64,000 bases of DNA, from positions 1 through 64,000 of the forward strand of contig NZ_JAHOPH010000002.1 of NCBI RefSeq assembly GCF_019798055.1. Reading direction: 5' to 3'. Below are positions 33,233-42,775 of this stretch, in pieces. The translations under genes and the position numbers were made by a program. Source of the DNA: Salsipaludibacter albus (GTDB taxonomy: Bacteria > Actinomycetota > Nitriliruptoria > Nitriliruptorales > Nitriliruptoraceae). The notes below the pieces were generated by a model that saw only the letters and a list, made by a program, of their open reading frames with translations, was not told where the DNA came from and searched no databases. The number at the start of each line of letters is the position of its first letter. The first letter of the stretch is position 1.

Positions 33233-34819
33233 GTGGAGCCCACCGCACCGTTGGACCTCCCGGCCCTGTGGGCGGACTGCCTCCGAGACCTGGCGGGCAC
33301 CACGCCGGCGTCACGCCAGTGGCTCGAGGCCACGGCACCCGTCGGCTTCAGCGACGACACCATCATCCTGGCCGCCCCGCACTCGTTCGCCCGGGAGTGG
33401 CTCGACCTCAAGATGGGGGACACCCTCACGGCCCAGTTGTCGCGCGCGCTCAACCGCCCGATCGACGTGATGATCACCGTGGCCCCCGGGGCCGCCACGC
33501 TGTCCCCGGCCGAGGAGGCCGCGGTCGTATCGGAGCTCGACGCCGAGCTGCTCGAGCAGGCCACCCAGGACGCACCGAGCCACGACCTCCACGACCCGGC
33601 CACCCACGACCCTCGCGGCGAGCCCGCGACCGCGCCGCACCTGGACCCGCGCGATCCCGACCCGTCGGTGCTCAACGACCTGCCCGCACGCCGCGAGGCC
33701 AACGGCCACCGACCGGCCAGCGGCCTGGACGCCCGGCCCGCCGGACCGACGGTCTACGTGCCACGCAACGACGAGGTCGACGCCCAGCTCAACCCCAAGT
33801 ACGAGTTCGGTCACTTCGTCATCGGCGACTCCAACCGGTTCGCCCACGCGGCTGCCGTCGCAGTGGCCGAGGCCCCGGCCAAGTCCTACAACCCGCTGTT
33901 CATCTACGGTCCGTCGGGGCTGGGCAAGACCCACCTCCTGCATGCCATCGGCCACTACGTCCAGCGTCTGTACCCCCGGCTCCGGGTCCGCTACGTCACC
34001 ACGGAACAGTTCACCAACGAGTTCATCACCTCGATCCAGAACAAGGATTCCGTGGCGTTCCAGCGGCGCTATCGCGACATCGACGTGCTCATGATCGACG
34101 ACATCCAGTTCCTCGAGCGAGCCGAGCGCACCCAGGAGGAGTTCTTCCACACCTTCAACGCGCTGCACAACGCCGAGAAGCAGATCGTCATCTCGTCGGA
34201 CCGCTCACCCCGCGCGATCGCCAAGCTCGAGGACCGCCTGCGGTCACGGTTCGAGTGGGGACTGCTGGTCGACGTCCAACCACCCGAGCTCGAGACGCGC
34301 ATCGCCATCCTGCGTCGCAAGGCCGAGGCCGAACAGCTCGACCTCCCCAACGAGATCCTCGAGCTGATCGGTGCCCGGGTCCGGTCCAACATCCGCGAGC
34401 TCGAGGGTGCCCTGCACCGGGTCGCGGCATGGGCCTCGCTGTCGGGCTCCCGCCCCGACCTCGCCACCGCCGAGAGCGTCCTCAAGGACGTCCTGCCTGA
34501 CGAGCGGGAACGCGAGATCACCTCCGACCTCATCATGGACGTCGTGGCCGACTTCTTCGGGCTCACGGTCGACGACCTGTGCTCGAAGTCCCGCAGCCGC
34601 CAACTGGTCAACGCCCGGCAGATCGCGATGTACCTCACCCGCGAACTGACCGAGATGTCCTTTCCCCAGATCGGCAAGGCCTTCGGTGGCCGTGACCACT
34701 CCACGGTCATGCACGCCAAGGACAAGATCGCCGACCTCATGAAGGAACGCCAGACCACCTACGACCACGTCCAGGAGCTGACCGCCCAGATCCGGTCGAC
34801 GGCTCGCGGCGGGGTCTGA
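33233..34819 (+). CDS. dnaA: Chromosomal replication initiator protein DnaA
   Basis: 528 residues from GTG 33233 (TGGAG 6 nt upstream). Domain I (1-85, [11 protein letters not shown]), a long acidic/Pro-rich domain II (about 90-182), AAA+ domain III with Walker A GPSGLGKT (226-233), Walker [10 protein letters not shown] (285-293) and arginine finger region, and domain IV ending in [15 protein letters not shown], which reads DnaA boxes. It opens oriC and loads the helicase. Box clusters flank the gene on both sides. Confidence 0.98.
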   Translation: MEPTAPLDLPALWADCLRDLAGTTPASRQWLEATAPVGFSDDTIILAAPHSFAREWLDLKMGDTLTAQLSRALNRPIDVMITVAPGAATLSPAEEAAVVSELDAELLEQATQDAPSHDLHDPATHDPRGEPATAPHLDPRDPDPSVLNDLPARREANGHRPASGLDARPAGPTVYVPRNDEVDAQLNPKYEFGHFVIGDSNRFAHAAAVAVAEAPAKSYNPLFIYGPSGLGKTHLLHAIGHYVQRLYPRLRVRYVTTEQFTNEFITSIQNKDSVAFQRRYRDIDVLMIDDIQFLERAERTQEEFFHTFNALHNAEKQIVISSDRSPRAIAKLEDRLRSRFEWGLLVDVQPPELETRIAILRRKAEAEQLDLPNEILELIGARVRSNIRELEGALHRVAAWASLSGSRPDLATAESVLKDVLPDEREREITSDLIMDVVADFFGLTVDDLCSKSRSRQLVNARQIAMYLTRELTEMSFPQIGKAFGGRDHSTVMHAKDKIADLMKERQTTYDHVQELTAQIRSTARGGV

Positions 34820-35481
34820 CCGGCCCTCCTCACGGTCGGACCGCCCCACTCCCGTGCGGTGCCCGCTCGTGACATCGATGGGATTCGAAGCGATCGTCTC
34901 CCACACCCGCAACACGTCGGTGCGCACCACTCACGAAGACCGTGACCGCACCCTTCCCACAGGTTGTGGAAAACCTTGTGGACAACAGGGCCGTGATGGT
35001 GTGATCGTCCTGTGGACAACGTCGCGCCCCTGGGGACGACCTGCGGAGTACGCGCCCGGCCTTCCTGTGGACCGACCGTGGACGACCCGTGGACGACCAT
35101 GCCCGTCCACCACACAGACGCTGAAACTACACTGGCGGAAGTGGACGGCTGTGGATGGTGCCCTCTTCGCTCCACAGGAGGGTCAACACCCTCGACCCGG
35201 CCCTGAGCAGGCCAGACCCCACCTCGTCCCCAGTGTCGACACCCCCGATGGTGACGACGAAGGAAGAAGGTTCCCACCAGTTCGTCCTTCGGAGCTGGGG
35301 ATGGACCGGACCGATCGAGGACCAGCCCACCCATCCCACGACCGAACCCCCTGGCCCCACCCCAGCGGCTGCGCCACACCGGATCGGCCGCCACACTGGC
35401 ACCTCCACCCCGACACGGTCGCCGACTACCGTCGCCACACCGACCCCACGGCCGAGACCAGCCGCCGCACCAGGAGCACCC
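34820..35481. other. oriC: dnaA-dnaN intergenic region (main oriC)
   Basis: 662 bp without a convincing gene. The segment 34954-35176 is studded with DnaA-box-like 9-mers: TTCCCACAG 34954, TGTGGAAAA 34965, TGTGGACAA 34977 and 35011 (both reverse of TTGTCCACA), TGTGGACCG 35066, TGTGGATGG 35150 and CGCTCCACA 35168. Several degenerate GTGGACGA copies occur at about 35088-35098. The remaining 300 bp before dnaN are C-rich, hold the dnaN leader and no recognised element. Placement and box density identify the chromosomal origin. Confidence 0.85.
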
Positions 35482-36600
35482 GTGAAGTTTCGCGCTGAAC
35501 ACGACGAGTTCGCCACGGCCATCGGCTGGGTCACCCGCACCGTCGGTGCCAGGGTCACCCTTCCGGCCCTGGCCGGGGTGCTGCTCGAGGCAGACGACGG
35601 ACGACTGACCTGCCGGGCCACCGACCTCGAGGTGGCAGCCGAGGTCTCGGTGCCGGTCCAGATCACGGAACCCGGCAAGGTGCTGCTGCCGGGCAAGCTG
35701 CTCGCCCAGCTCGTTGCACGGTTCCCGGACGCGGCCGTGGAGGTTTCGGGTGGTCCGGACGGGGTCGAGGTGACGTGCGGACGCTCGACGTTCCACGTCC
35801 GGGGCATGCCGGTCGAGGACTTCCCGGCGTTGCCGACCCCGGACCCCGACGTCACCCCCGGCACGATCCGCTCGGGCGCCTTCGGCCGGCTCGTCGGCCA
35901 GGTGGCACGGGCTGCCGCGACCGACGAGGCACGTCCGGCCCTGACCGGCGTGAAGCTGACCTCCACCGCCACCGAGTTGGCCGCGACCGCCACCGACGCC
36001 TACCGGCTGGCGACCCGGACCGTCCCGTGGGAGACCGGGGTCGAGGCCGAGTCGCTGGTGCCGTCGCGCGCGCTGCAGGAGGCGGCGAAGGCCGCGTCCG
36101 ACAGCGGCGGCAGCCTCGAGGTGATCCTCGAGCAGGGACAGGCGACCTTCCGGATCGGGGACCGGCGGCTGACCACCCAGCTGATCGAGGGCAAGGCCAT
36201 CGACGCCAAGTCGCTCGTGCCGGACGCCTTCGAGATCACCGCGATCGTGGATCGCGATCCGTTGATGGAGGCGCTGCAGCGCGTGGCGATCGTCGCCCAG
36301 GGACGGGCCAACTCGCCCGTCAACCTGGTCTTCGCGGAGGGCAGCGTCGACCTGCGCGTGTCCAACCAGGAGGTCGGGGACGCCTCGGAGGCGCTGCCCG
36401 CCGACATCGACGGCGAGGACATCACGATCGCCTTCAACCCGGCGTTCCTCCAGGCCGGCCTGGACGCCATCGGCACCGACCGGGTCGAGGTCCTCATGAA
36501 CGGCGAACTGAAGCCGGCCGTGTTGCGCCCGCACCACGACGCCGACGACGAGGGCCCGGTCGACGACTACACCTACCTGATCATGCCCATGCGTCCATGA
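35482..36600 (+). CDS. dnaN: DNA polymerase III sliding clamp (beta subunit)
   Basis: 372 residues; VKFRAEHDEFATAIGWVTRT start, three repeated clamp domains and the C-terminal YTYLIMPMRP that closes the hydrophobic partner-binding pocket. GTG 35482 is chosen because AGGAG precedes it by 5 nt and it matches the usual N-terminus; the in-frame sequence upstream is non-coding oriC. It encircles DNA and tethers the replicase and repair proteins. First gene of dnaN-recF-dciA. Confidence 0.97.
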   Translation: MKFRAEHDEFATAIGWVTRTVGARVTLPALAGVLLEADDGRLTCRATDLEVAAEVSVPVQITEPGKVLLPGKLLAQLVARFPDAAVEVSGGPDGVEVTCGRSTFHVRGMPVEDFPALPTPDPDVTPGTIRSGAFGRLVGQVARAAATDEARPALTGVKLTSTATELAATATDAYRLATRTVPWETGVEAESLVPSRALQEAAKAASDSGGSLEVILEQGQATFRIGDRRLTTQLIEGKAIDAKSLVPDAFEITAIVDRDPLMEALQRVAIVAQGRANSPVNLVFAEGSVDLRVSNQEVGDASEALPADIDGEDITIAFNPAFLQAGLDAIGTDRVEVLMNGELKPAVLRPHHDADDEGPVDDYTYLIMPMRP

Positions 36601-36662
36601 CGTGTCCCCGGTGACATCGTGAATCTCGGCAAGGCGCAGCGACCACTGACTCCGGGACACGT

Positions 36663-37841
36663 GTGCACCTGACGCGGGTGGGGCTGACGGACGTCCGCAG
36701 CTACGACCGGGCGGAGGTGCGTCTCGAGCCGGGCGTGACCCTGTTCCTGGGGGCCAACGCCCAGGGCAAGACCAACCTGGTCGAGGCCGTGCTGCGGGCG
36801 GCGATCGGCAGCAGCCACCGGGTGAGCGGTGACCAGGCACTGGTGCGCCGGGACCACGACCTGGGCGTGATCCGGCTGGAGGCGCGGACGGACAACGGGC
36901 GACGCAGGACCCTCGACGTCGAGATCGGGTCCGGCCGTCGGACCCGCACCCGCGTCGACGGCAACGACGTCACCCGTGCGGCCGATGCCGCCGGGGTCGT
37001 GAAGGTCGTGATGTTCGCCCCCGAGGACGTGGCCGTCATCCGGGGCGACCCGGGCGAGCGACGCCGGTTCCTCGACGACCTGCTCGGCCAGCGGCGACCG
37101 GCGTACGTGTCGACCCGCAGCGACTACGACCGCGTGCTGCGCCAGCGCAACCAGCTGCTCAAGCAGGCTCGCGGCCTGTCCGGCTCGTCGGCCGAGGCCG
37201 CGGTCGCGACGCTGGAGTCCTGGACCCGCCAGCTGGTCCACCACGGTGCGACGCTGATGGCGGCACGGCTGGCAGCCGTCCACGCACTGTCCGGCATCGT
37301 CCGCGACACCTACCACGACGTCGCGGACCGTCCCGAGCCCGTGACGATGGCCTACGAGTCGTCGACCGGGCGGACGGTGCAGGCCGATCCGGGGGCCGGT
37401 GTCCCGGACCCCGCGCCGCTCGCGGAGGAGTTGCGGGCCGCACTGGCCGAGGTCGCGGACGAGGAGCGCCGGCGGGGAATCACCCTGGTCGGCCCCCACC
37501 GGGACGATCTCGTGCTTGCGATCGACGACCTCCCGGCACGCACGCACGCGAGCCAGGGGGAGGCCTGGTCCCTGGCGCTGGCCCTGCGGGTGGCCACCCA
37601 CGACGTCCTGGCCGAGGTGGGGGACCGGCCGCTGGTGATCCTGGACGACGTCTTCGCCGAGCTCGACCTGACCCGTCGTCGTCGTCTCGCCGATCGCTGC
37701 GACCACTGGGACCAGGTCCTGGTGACGGCCGCGGTCGAGTCCGACGTCCCGCTGCGTGCGGCCCACGTCGTCGAGGTGACCATGCGGGACCGGGTGTCCT
37801 CGCTGTCGCCACGTGGCGAGGTCGCGGAGGAGTCGGCATGA
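36663..37841 (+). CDS. recF: DNA replication and repair protein RecF
   Basis: 392-residue SMC-like ATPase that helps load RecA at gaps. Walker A is FLGANAQGKTNLVEAV, the signature THASQGEAWSLALALR and Walker B PLVILDDVFAELD; a FAPEDVAVIRGDPGERRRFLDDLL segment is typical of RecF. GTG 36663 is the only sensible start. Stop overlaps dciA by 4 bp. Confidence 0.96.
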   Translation: MHLTRVGLTDVRSYDRAEVRLEPGVTLFLGANAQGKTNLVEAVLRAAIGSSHRVSGDQALVRRDHDLGVIRLEARTDNGRRRTLDVEIGSGRRTRTRVDGNDVTRAADAAGVVKVVMFAPEDVAVIRGDPGERRRFLDDLLGQRRPAYVSTRSDYDRVLRQRNQLLKQARGLSGSSAEAAVATLESWTRQLVHHGATLMAARLAAVHALSGIVRDTYHDVADRPEPVTMAYESSTGRTVQADPGAGVPDPAPLAEELRAALAEVADEERRRGITLVGPHRDDLVLAIDDLPARTHASQGEAWSLALALRVATHDVLAEVGDRPLVILDDVFAELDLTRRRRLADRCDHWDQVLVTAAVESDVPLRAAHVVEVTMRDRVSSLSPRGEVAEESA

Positions 37842-38407
37842 GCGGGTCGGGCGGCGAGCGACCACCCGACGGACCGGGTCGGGACGAGGATCCCACCGGC
37901 GGTGCAGGCGATCCTCCTGGCCGGCGGTCGCGTCGACCCGACCTCGACGACGCCCGCAAGGCCATTCGCCGGGACCTGGACGCATCGGTCTACGCCCGCC
38001 GTCGTCGTCGCCAGGATGCACGCCGCGACGCCCTGGAGCGTGAGCAGTTCGACCCGTCGCCGCCGACCGACGACGACTGGACCGTCCCCGACCGCGACGG
38101 GCTGCGTCGGCTGCCGGCCGCGCCCGAGCCGCTCGGTGACCTGCTCGGCGACCTGATGGAGTCGCGCGGGTGGTCGGCCCGGTTGCGTGCCTCGACCCTG
38201 TTCGCCCGGTGGGAGGAGGTCGTGGGCGCCGACGTGGCACGCAACTGCGAACCGGTTCGGCTGGTGGGGGGCGTCCTGGTCGTCACCGCGACCTCGCCGT
38301 CCTGGGCGACCCAGCTGCGCTACCTCGCCGGCGATCTCCAGCTGGCGGTCAACCGGGCACTGGGTGAGCCGGTGGTCGAGCGCGTCGAGGTCCGGGTCAG
38401 CCGCTGA
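37838..38407 (+). CDS. dciA: DUF721/DciA-family helicase-loader protein
   Basis: 189 residues: a long basic, Pro/Arg/Asp-rich N-terminal part (1-95) and a C-terminal KH-like DUF721 domain (LGDLLGDLMESRGWSARL, ARWEEVVGADVARNCEPVRL, LVVTATSPSWATQLRYL). DciA proteins load the replicative helicase DnaB where DnaC is absent. ATG 37838 overlaps recF by 4 bp. In most actinobacteria gyrB follows directly; here the next gene is the convergent modC, whose stop lies inside this coding region (11-bp overlap). Confidence 0.9.
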   Translation: MSGSGGERPPDGPGRDEDPTGGAGDPPGRRSRRPDLDDARKAIRRDLDASVYARRRRRQDARRDALEREQFDPSPPTDDDWTVPDRDGLRRLPAAPEPLGDLLGDLMESRGWSARLRASTLFARWEEVVGADVARNCEPVRLVGGVLVVTATSPSWATQLRYLAGDLQLAVNRALGEPVVERVEVRVSR

Positions 38408-39557
38408 CGTCGGTCGGCCCGGCTGCCGGGTCATCGATCGTCGGGGCCGGGGAATCTAGTTGCAGCCCGATCTCGGTGGCCTTGACGGCGAGCCAGACGG
38501 GCGTGCCGACGGCCAGCCCGAGCGCCCCGGTGGACTCGCGGGTGACCTCGACCGTCAAGGGCAGGGGCTGGCCGCTGCGGAGCCGCACGCGGTCGCCCAG
38601 GCGCTCGAGTCGATCCACCGTGGTGTGCCAGGTGTTGCGCTGGCTGCCCTCCGGCTGCTCCCGGTGCACGCTGACCGCCGTGGGGCGGAGCGTGAGCAGG
38701 ACCGGGCCGGTCACGTCGTGGTCGGCCACGTGGAGCTCGCGGTCCCCGTGGGGTGGTGTCACCCGGACGATCCCGTCCCGGGCCTCGCCGACCAGCAGGT
38801 TCGCCCCGGCGAGGTCGGCCACGTAGGGCGTGCGCGGCCGCAGCCGGACCTCGTCGGGGCTGCCGACCTGGGTGATCCTGCCGTGCTCGAGGACGTGGAC
38901 CTCGTCGGCGAGGAGGAACGCCTCGGTGGGGTCATGGGTGATCAGGAGTCGCGGGCCCGCGAAGTCGGCGAGGTGGGTCGCGAGGGTGCGGCGCAGCGAC
39001 ACGCGGGTGGTGACGTCCAGTGCCGACAGCGGTTCGTCGAGCAGGAGCAGGTCGGGCTCGGTCACCAGCGCCCGGGCCAGCGCGACGCGCTGGGCCTGGC
39101 CGCCGGACAGCTGGTCGGGGCGGTGGTGGGCGAACGCCGCGAGTCCGAGCAGCTCGAGCCAGTGGTCGGCGCGCTCGCGTGCCTCCCGTCGCGGGACGCC
39201 ACGGCTGCGGGGCCCGAAGGCCACGTTGTCACGGACGTCGAGGTGGCCGAACAGCAGGTGGTCCTGGAACACCACGCCGACGTGGCGGGACGCGGCCGGC
39301 ACGAACGTGTCGGTGGTGGGGTCGTCGAGGACCCGACCAGCCAGGCCGACGTGGCCGTCGTCGAGGGCGAGCAGGCCGGCCAGCAGCCCGACGACCGTGG
39401 ACTTGCCGGCGCCGTTGGGTCCGAGCAGGGCGGCGGTCCTGCCGGCCGGGATGGCCAGGCGCGCCCGGAGCCGGAACCCGTCGTCGCGGGTGAGGTCGAG
39501 CGAGGCGTCCAGCCCGCTCGCCCGGTCTGCACGTTCGTGGGGGGCCGGCGGCGTCAC
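38397..39557 (-). CDS. modC: Molybdate ABC transporter ATP-binding protein
   Basis: 386 residues. Walker A GPNGAGKST, signature LSGGQAQRVALARAL, Walker B LLLLDEPLSAL and the switch LLITHDPTEAF form an ABC ATPase, followed by a C-terminal Mop/TOBE-type regulatory domain (about 310-380, VLLTLRPTAVSV, GDRVRLRSGQPLPLTVEV, VGTPVWLAVKATEIGL). The last element is typical of ModC. GTG 39557 overlaps the modB stop by 4 bp. Last gene of the operon; its tail overlaps dciA convergently. Confidence 0.9.
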   Translation of the reverse strand: MTPPAPHERADRASGLDASLDLTRDDGFRLRARLAIPAGRTAALLGPNGAGKSTVVGLLAGLLALDDGHVGLAGRVLDDPTTDTFVPAASRHVGVVFQDHLLFGHLDVRDNVAFGPRSRGVPRREARERADHWLELLGLAAFAHHRPDQLSGGQAQRVALARALVTEPDLLLLDEPLSALDVTTRVSLRRTLATHLADFAGPRLLITHDPTEAFLLADEVHVLEHGRITQVGSPDEVRLRPRTPYVADLAGANLLVGEARDGIVRVTPPHGDRELHVADHDVTGPVLLTLRPTAVSVHREQPEGSQRNTWHTTVDRLERLGDRVRLRSGQPLPLTVEVTRESTGALGLAVGTPVWLAVKATEIGLQLDSPAPTIDDPAAGPTDVSG

Positions 39558-40360
39558 GACGTCGGCCACCAGCGACCGCGCAGCCCGACCAGGACGGCCA
39601 GGGACACCGCGACCATCACGAGGCTGATCGCGACCGCGGTGTCGCGCTGGCTCTCGAGGGCGACGAAGACGGCCAGGGGGAGGGTCTGGGTGCGTCCCTG
39701 GAGGTTGCCGGCGAAGGTGACGGTGGCCCCGAACTCGCCGAACGCCCGGGCCCAGGTCAGGACCAGCCCCGAGACCAGCGACGGGGCGATCACCGGGAGC
39801 GTGACCCGGCGGAGCACCGTCCAGCGGGACGCGCCGAGGGTCGCGGCGGCATCCTCCTGGCGTCGGTCCATCGTGCGAAGGGCCCCCTCGACGGTGATCA
39901 CCAGGAACGGCATCGCCACGAACGTGCACGCCAGCACCACGCCGGCGGTCGAGAAGGGCAGGACGAGCCCGGTCATGCGCTCGAGCGGACCTCCGACCAG
40001 GCCGCGACGGCCGACCGCGAACAGCAGGGCGGCGCCGCCGACGACCGGGGGCAGCACGAGCGGGAGGGTGACCAGCCCCCGCACCAGCGACCGTCCGGGG
40101 AACTCCACCCGTGCCAGGACCCAGGCCAGCGGCACGCCCAGGAGCAGGGAGACGACCGTCGCCCCGAGCGACGACACCAGCGACAGGCGGAGGGCGTCGG
40201 TGACGACCGCACCGGTCACCAGGTCGAGCAGGTCCGCCCACGGGGTCCGTGCCAGCAGGCCCACCAGCGGCACCACGAACAGGGCCAGGCCGATGGCCGC
40301 CGGCAGGAGGAGTCCGATCGGGGGTCGCGGGGAGGCGCGGCGCGAGGTCGGGTTCGTCAT
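39554..40360 (-). CDS. modB: Molybdate ABC transporter permease
   Basis: 268 residues with five or six membrane helices (IGLLLPAAIGLALFVVPLVG, LRLSLVSSLGATVVSLLLGV, LVTLPLVLPPVVGGAALLFAV) and the cytoplasmic EAA loop DAAATLGASRWTVLRRVTLP that docks on the ATPase. Overlaps modA by 4 bp (ATGA). The rest of the upstream in-frame sequence lacks homology, so ATG 40360 is used. Confidence 0.92.
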   Translation of the reverse strand: MTNPTSRRASPRPPIGLLLPAAIGLALFVVPLVGLLARTPWADLLDLVTGAVVTDALRLSLVSSLGATVVSLLLGVPLAWVLARVEFPGRSLVRGLVTLPLVLPPVVGGAALLFAVGRRGLVGGPLERMTGLVLPFSTAGVVLACTFVAMPFLVITVEGALRTMDRRQEDAAATLGASRWTVLRRVTLPVIAPSLVSGLVLTWARAFGEFGATVTFAGNLQGRTQTLPLAVFVALESQRDTAVAISLVMVAVSLAVLVGLRGRWWPTS

Positions 40361-41193
40361 GGTGGTCCGAATCCGGCGGACGACAGCAGGTCGCGTCCCC
40401 GGTCGGACACGACGAAGTCGACGAACGCGCTGGCACCGGTCGGGTTCGGCGCGTCCGCCAGGGTCGCGACGGGATAGGTCGCGACGACGTCGACTCCGTC
40501 GGGGAGGTCGATCGCCTCGACCGACCCGCTGCTCGACGCGACGTCGGTGACGTAGGTGATGCCGGCATCCAGCTCGCCGGCCGCGATCTTGGTGAGCAGG
40601 GCGCGGACGTCCGGTTCCTCGGTGTCCACGGCCGCGACCACCCCGGCCATGTCCAGGGCCCGCCGGGCGAACATGCCGCAGGGCACGGTGGGTGCGCACA
40701 GGCCGACCAGCAGGTCGTCGTCCGCGAGGTCGTCCAGGCCGGTGAGCGCCCCCGGGTTGCCCGTGGGCACCGCGATCACGAGGCCGTTGGTGGCGAAGGT
40801 CGTGGGGCCGTCCGCCAGTCCGGCGTCGACCACCTCGGCCATCGTGTCGGGATCGGCCGAGGCGAACACGTCGGCGGGCGCGCCCTCCAGCAACTGCTCG
40901 CGCAGGGCCGAGCTGCCACCGAGGTTCAGGACCACGTCCACGTCGGGATGGGCGTCCTCGAAGGCGTCCTCGATCGCCCCGAACGCGTCGGTCAGTGATG
41001 CTGCTGCCGACACCAGGACCTCCCCGCGGGGCGTCCTGTCGCCCCGGGTGTTCTCGGCCGTGGGCGTGGCCGACGTGGTGTCGCCGCAGGCCGTCAGCAC
41101 CAGCGCACCGACGAGGACGGCCACGACCAGGGGACGTGGCACGGATCGGGCCGGTCCACCCGGGCGGTGATCGACGTGGCGGTCCCCGGTCAC
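40357..41193 (-). CDS. modA: Molybdate-binding lipoprotein
   Basis: 278 residues. A signal sequence with lipobox LVLTAC (cysteine about residue 36) tethers it to the membrane; the mature domain has the ModA features SAAASLTDAFGAIEDAF, LNLGGSSALREQLLEGAPADVF and GITYVTDVASSSG. It captures molybdate (or tungstate) for ModBC. GTG 41193 overlaps the upstream regulator gene by 4 bp. Confidence 0.92.
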   Translation of the reverse strand: MTGDRHVDHRPGGPARSVPRPLVVAVLVGALVLTACGDTTSATPTAENTRGDRTPRGEVLVSAAASLTDAFGAIEDAFEDAHPDVDVVLNLGGSSALREQLLEGAPADVFASADPDTMAEVVDAGLADGPTTFATNGLVIAVPTGNPGALTGLDDLADDDLLVGLCAPTVPCGMFARRALDMAGVVAAVDTEEPDVRALLTKIAAGELDAGITYVTDVASSSGSVEAIDLPDGVDVVATYPVATLADAPNPTGASAFVDFVVSDRGRDLLSSAGFGPP

Positions 41194-41582
41194 TCGGGCA
41201 GTCCCACGACCACGTTGGTTGCCTTGATCGTCGCGATGACCTCGGTTCCGGGGGCGAGGTCGAGCTCGCGGATGCTCTCGGCGGTGGTCAGTGCGAGGAG
41301 TCGGTGCGGGCCGGCCTGCATCTCCACCGTGCCGGCCGCGGTGCCCTCGACGACGGCGGTGACCACCGCGGGCAGCTGGTTGCGGGCCGACGTGGCCTGG
41401 ACCACGGGGGGCTCGGGGCGTCGCGCCGTCAGCAGGCGGCGGACCTCTGCCAGCGGCACCAGGCGCTGGTTGCCACTGGACCGGGTGACGGTCAGCTCGC
41501 CGTCGTCGGCCCAGCGCCGGAGGGTGTCGACCGACACGTCCAGCAGGCCTGCGGCCTGGCCGATGCGCAGGTGGTCGTCCAT
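41190..41582 (-). CDS. Helix-turn-helix/Mop-domain molybdate regulator or binding protein
   Basis: 130 residues in two parts: a MerR/excisionase-type DNA-binding domain (1-55, LRIGQAAGLLDVSVDTLRRW, RLVPLAEVRRLL) and one Mop (TOBE) domain (about 64-130, SARNQLPAVVTAVVEGTAAG, VIATIKATNVVVGLPE). This mimics ModE in a compact, single-Mop form. It heads the modABC operon and faces a palindrome-containing promoter region, so it is probably a molybdate-responsive regulator of it. Confidence 0.85.
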   Translation of the reverse strand: MDDHLRIGQAAGLLDVSVDTLRRWADDGELTVTRSSGNQRLVPLAEVRRLLTARRPEPPVVQATSARNQLPAVVTAVVEGTAAGTVEMQAGPHRLLALTTAESIRELDLAPGTEVIATIKATNVVVGLPE

Positions 41583-41610
41583 CCTGAACCTTGGAACGAT
41601 GTCGATTTGC

Positions 41611-41632
41611 TTCGATACTACCTAGGTATGAT
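41611..41632. promoter_or_regulatory. Divergent promoter/operator between the mod operon and the Fpg-like gene
   Basis: TACCTAGGTA (41619-41628) is a perfect 10-bp palindrome inside a longer dyad with AT at both ends (41615-41632). The left arm forms TAGTAT as a leftward -10 box for the mod operon (41615-41620) and the right arm forms TATGAT (41627-41632) as a rightward -10 box toward 41715. One protein bound here would block both promoters. The likely binder is the HTH-Mop protein (inference). Confidence 0.55.
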
Positions 41633-41714
41633 GGATCGACAGGTCGATTCCCGCAGGATCACGCATCGACGACCTACCGTGTGGTCGCCCCGACGGTGGA
41701 TCACGAGGCCCGCC

Positions 41715-42632
41715 ATGCCAGAACTTCCCGACATCGAGGACTACCGCGCGGCACTGCGTGCGCGCATGGTCGGCAACGTGCTGGCCAACGCCCGGATCCG
41801 GGCGTTCACGCTCCTGAGCACCTTCGACCCCCCGGTGGACGCGCTGCACGGACAGGTCGTGACCGACGTGCGTCGGCTCGGCAAGCGGATCGTGTTCGTG
41901 TTCGGACAGGTCGACCCCCAGCCGCTGTTCGGGGTGCTCCACCTGATGGTCGCGGGCCGGCTGCGGTGGGAGGAGTTCGGTGCCAAGGTCCCGGGCCGGA
42001 TCGGGCTGGCGGCCTTCGACGTCGAGACGCCGGGGGGCGAGCCGGTCGGGGCCCTGGTGCTGACCGAGGCGGGGACGAAGAAGCGGGCGCGGCTGGCCGT
42101 GGTGCGCGAGGAGGGCCTGGCCGACCACGACCGCGGGGGACTGGAGCCGCTCGAGACCGATCGCGCCGGGTTCGTCGCCGCAGTGACCGCCACGAACCGG
42201 ACGCTGAAGCGGGGCCTGACCGACCCGCGCGTCCTGTCGGGGATCGGCAACGCCTACTCCGACGAGATCCTGCACGCCGCCGGGTTGTCGCCGGTGGCGC
42301 GCACCCAGCAGCTCGACGAGGACGAGCTGACCCGGCTGTACGAGTCCACCGTCGAGGTGCTGACGACGTGGCAGCGGCGCCTGCGCGACGAGACCGGGGA
42401 CGGCTTCCCCACGAAGGTCACCGCCTTCCGCGACGACTTCGCGGCCCACGGTCGCTTCGAGCAGCCCTGTCCGGTGTGCGGCACCCCGATCGCCCGGATC
42501 CGCTACGCCGACAACGAGACGAACTACTGCCCGCGGTGCCAGACCGAGGGCCGACTCCTGAAGGACCGGTCGCTGTCGCGCATCCTCAAGGACGACTGGC
42601 CCTCGACGATCGACGAGGCCGAGGCCGACTGA
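41715..42632 (+). CDS. Formamidopyrimidine-DNA glycosylase/endonuclease VIII family protein
   Basis: 305 residues beginning MPELPDIEDYRAALRARMVG, with the catalytic N-terminal Pro and Glu after Met removal, the H2TH motif region (LTDPRVLSGIGNAYSDEILHAAGLSP) and a C-terminal zinc finger (CPVCGTPIARIRYADNETNY then CPRC). It excises oxidised bases from DNA. It differs from MutM (MPELPEVE) at Asp-Ile, as in an actinobacterial subgroup. Divergent from the mod operon across 132 bp. Confidence 0.9.
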   Translation: MPELPDIEDYRAALRARMVGNVLANARIRAFTLLSTFDPPVDALHGQVVTDVRRLGKRIVFVFGQVDPQPLFGVLHLMVAGRLRWEEFGAKVPGRIGLAAFDVETPGGEPVGALVLTEAGTKKRARLAVVREEGLADHDRGGLEPLETDRAGFVAAVTATNRTLKRGLTDPRVLSGIGNAYSDEILHAAGLSPVARTQQLDEDELTRLYESTVEVLTTWQRRLRDETGDGFPTKVTAFRDDFAAHGRFEQPCPVCGTPIARIRYADNETNYCPRCQTEGRLLKDRSLSRILKDDWPSTIDEAEAD

Positions 42633-42775
42633 CACCGCAGGTCCCGTGGCGTTCGTTGCCGGGATGTGCGGTCCCGAACGCCATCGCGTGGCGGGGTTCG
42701 GCGTGCTGCAGTCGGTGGCGTGACCCGTCCTGCCCGGTGGGCCTATCGTGGGACTTCGTCGCTGAGGAGGACGGG

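Noticed and set aside
32157-36600. RNase P RNA, tmRNA or tRNA genes near the origin
   Set aside because: No cloverleaf or conserved loops were seen in any gap; the gaps are explained by promoters and DnaA boxes.
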